Assembly: GCA_003243865.1 (NCBI GenBank)
Contig: QHBQ01000357.1
Coordinates: forward strand, 1-6,486
Direction of reading: 5' to 3'
Origin: Candidatus Chloroheliales bacterium
GTDB taxonomy: Bacteria; Chloroflexota; Chloroflexia; QHBQ01
DNA: 6,486 bases
Shown here in pieces: positions 5,990-6,486 of this stretch. Below the pieces are notes generated by a model that did not search any database, was not told the DNA's origin, and worked only from the letters and a program-made list of their open reading frames with translations. How positions within the stretch are numbered: the stretch's first letter is position 1; each line of letters begins with the position of its first letter. The position numbers and the translations under genes were made by a program.

Positions 5990-6486
5990 ATGATACAAGC
6001 CATCCTGCTTTTTCCCCTGATTCTATATCTCCCCGGCCTGGTTGCCTATCGGGTGTTCTGGCATGGGCGGCGCTGGCTGTGGCGCGGTTCGCCCGCCGAG
6101 GCTGTCTTCGTCCAATTCCTAATCGGCGCGCTCTATGCGGGCATGGTCGGGTTGATGCTGGCCCAGCTTGGCCGCTTCTCACTGCTCACCCTGCTGGCCG
6201 CAACGCTGCTGCCTTCCGCCCTCGTCATTGTCCTACGCCGCGATTGTTTCGCCCTACCATCATTCCGTAACCCAACCACCAACCCTGGGCAGTATGGCGT
6301 GATAAATCACACCCCTACGGAGGTAGAGCCATCATCCCAAACTAGCGCACCGAGCCCCACATTCAAAATTCAAAATTCAAAATTCAAAATTCCTATCGAA
6401 GGGGTGGCTGTCGCCGCGCTGCTGCTGCTGGCTGCGGTCCTGTTCGCCCGCCCTGCCGAGACGATCCGCGGCGCAACCGATGCGGG
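5990..6486 (+). CDS. Polytopic membrane protein, N-terminal part (possible GT-C type transferase); runs off the window
   Basis: An open frame of 165 codons starts at ATG 5990 and has no stop before the window ends. Hydrophobic segments lie at about residues 3-20, 38-60, 64-82 and 137-153, with a basic stretch (HGRRWLWR, 25-32) after the first and RR after the third. The long hydrophilic loop (84-136) holds a hairpin repeat (residues 103-110) and a heptamer array (about 124-134). The last residues, ARPAETIRGATDA, recall large Chloroflexota membrane proteins often labelled as family 39 or ArnT-like glycosyltransferases, where an acidic residue in the first outer loop matters. This is recollection and the diagnostic part lies outside the window. 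In a glycan locus such a protein could transfer a lipid-linked sugar. An upstream TAG at 5900-5902 in the same frame, with no ATG between, supports this start. Confidence 0.75.
   Translation, partial: MIQAILLFPLILYLPGLVAYRVFWHGRRWLWRGSPAEAVFVQFLIGALYAGMVGLMLAQLGRFSLLTLLAATLLPSALVIVLRRDCFALPSFRNPTTNPGQYGVINHTPTEVEPSSQTSAPSPTFKIQNSKFKIPIEGVAVAALLLLAAVLFARPAETIRGATDA
6296..6319 (+). repeat. Hairpin repeat ending CCCCTACG inside the membrane-protein gene
   Basis: GGCGTGAT (6296-6303) and ATCACACC (6306-6313) pair at 7 of 8 positions around AA, and CCTACG follows. The arrangement of a GC-rich hairpin followed by CCTACG is the same as in the 50-bp element at 1423 and 2172, although the stem sequence differs. 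It is read in frame as residues 103-110 in the loop between the third and fourth membrane segments. It may be a second member of one repeat superfamily. Confidence 0.5.
6361..6392 (+). repeat. Heptamer array ATTCAAA (4.6 units) inside the membrane-protein gene
   Basis: Four exact ATTCAAA units (6361-6388) plus ATTC lie in frame and encode FKIQNSKFKI in the loop before the fourth membrane segment. The unit differs by one base from ACTCAAA, the heptamer that flanks the 50-bp hairpin elements. Seven is not a multiple of three, so gain or loss of one unit would shift the reading frame of everything downstream. All three + frames through the array are free of stops. Confidence 0.9.

Noticed and set aside
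5794..6270. 158-codon + strand frame beginning in the C-rich repeats
   Set aside because: Its first half is repeat translation (HHSPFTIHH type) and its second half overlaps the hydrophobic frame starting at 5990, which has a far better membrane-protein profile.
5919..6392. CRISPR array interpretation of the repeats
   Set aside because: The units are 7 bases with no unique spacers, and there are no cas-like genes in the window.

Overview
The window looks like part of a surface or extracellular polysaccharide locus from a GC-rich bacterium. I infer a filamentous Chloroflexota (class Chloroflexia). The reasons are the coding style, a secreted protein with twin 'HGGLMQFGYPLS...YFERAVFEYH' modules of a kind I associate with that phylum, a membrane protein start of similar flavour, and many short heptamer and hairpin repeats in gaps and genes. 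This assignment is from recollection, not from a search. All genes are on the + strand.

Layout: (1) 1-147, the C-terminal tail of an unidentified protein. (2) 149-1348, a GT4-type glycosyltransferase that starts one base after that stop. (3) 1349-1419, a gap made of degenerate 13-bp repeats. (4) 1420-2751, a second GT4 glycosyltransferase that carries two in-frame copies of one 50-bp hairpin repeat. (5) 2819-4492, a secreted or surface protein with a signal peptide, two 80-residue modules and a probable beta-propeller, preceded by the only strong Shine-Dalgarno site seen here. (6) 4517-5785, a third GT4 glycosyltransferase. (7) 5786-5989, a gap filled by a duplicated C-rich hairpin element and ten heptamers that run right up to a start codon. 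(8) 5990-6486, the N-terminal part of a multi-pass membrane protein that leaves the window still open. Its cytoplasmic-size loop contains another hairpin repeat and a heptamer array.

How the genes may work together (inference): the three GT4 enzymes would add successive sugars to a lipid- or nucleotide-linked glycan at the cytoplasmic face. The polytopic membrane protein could be a GT-C type transferase or another membrane step. The secreted protein could bind or organise the finished glycan outside the cell.

The most unusual signal is the repeats. At least three interspersed repeat insertions sit inside coding sequence: two in the second glycosyltransferase, and a hairpin plus heptamers in the membrane protein. 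They lie in an N-terminal extension, an inter-domain linker and an inter-membrane loop. The 50-bp element and the heptamers have no stop codon in any of the three + frames but are closed in all three - frames. The two copies of the 50-bp element are translated in different frames, giving unrelated peptides from nearly the same DNA.
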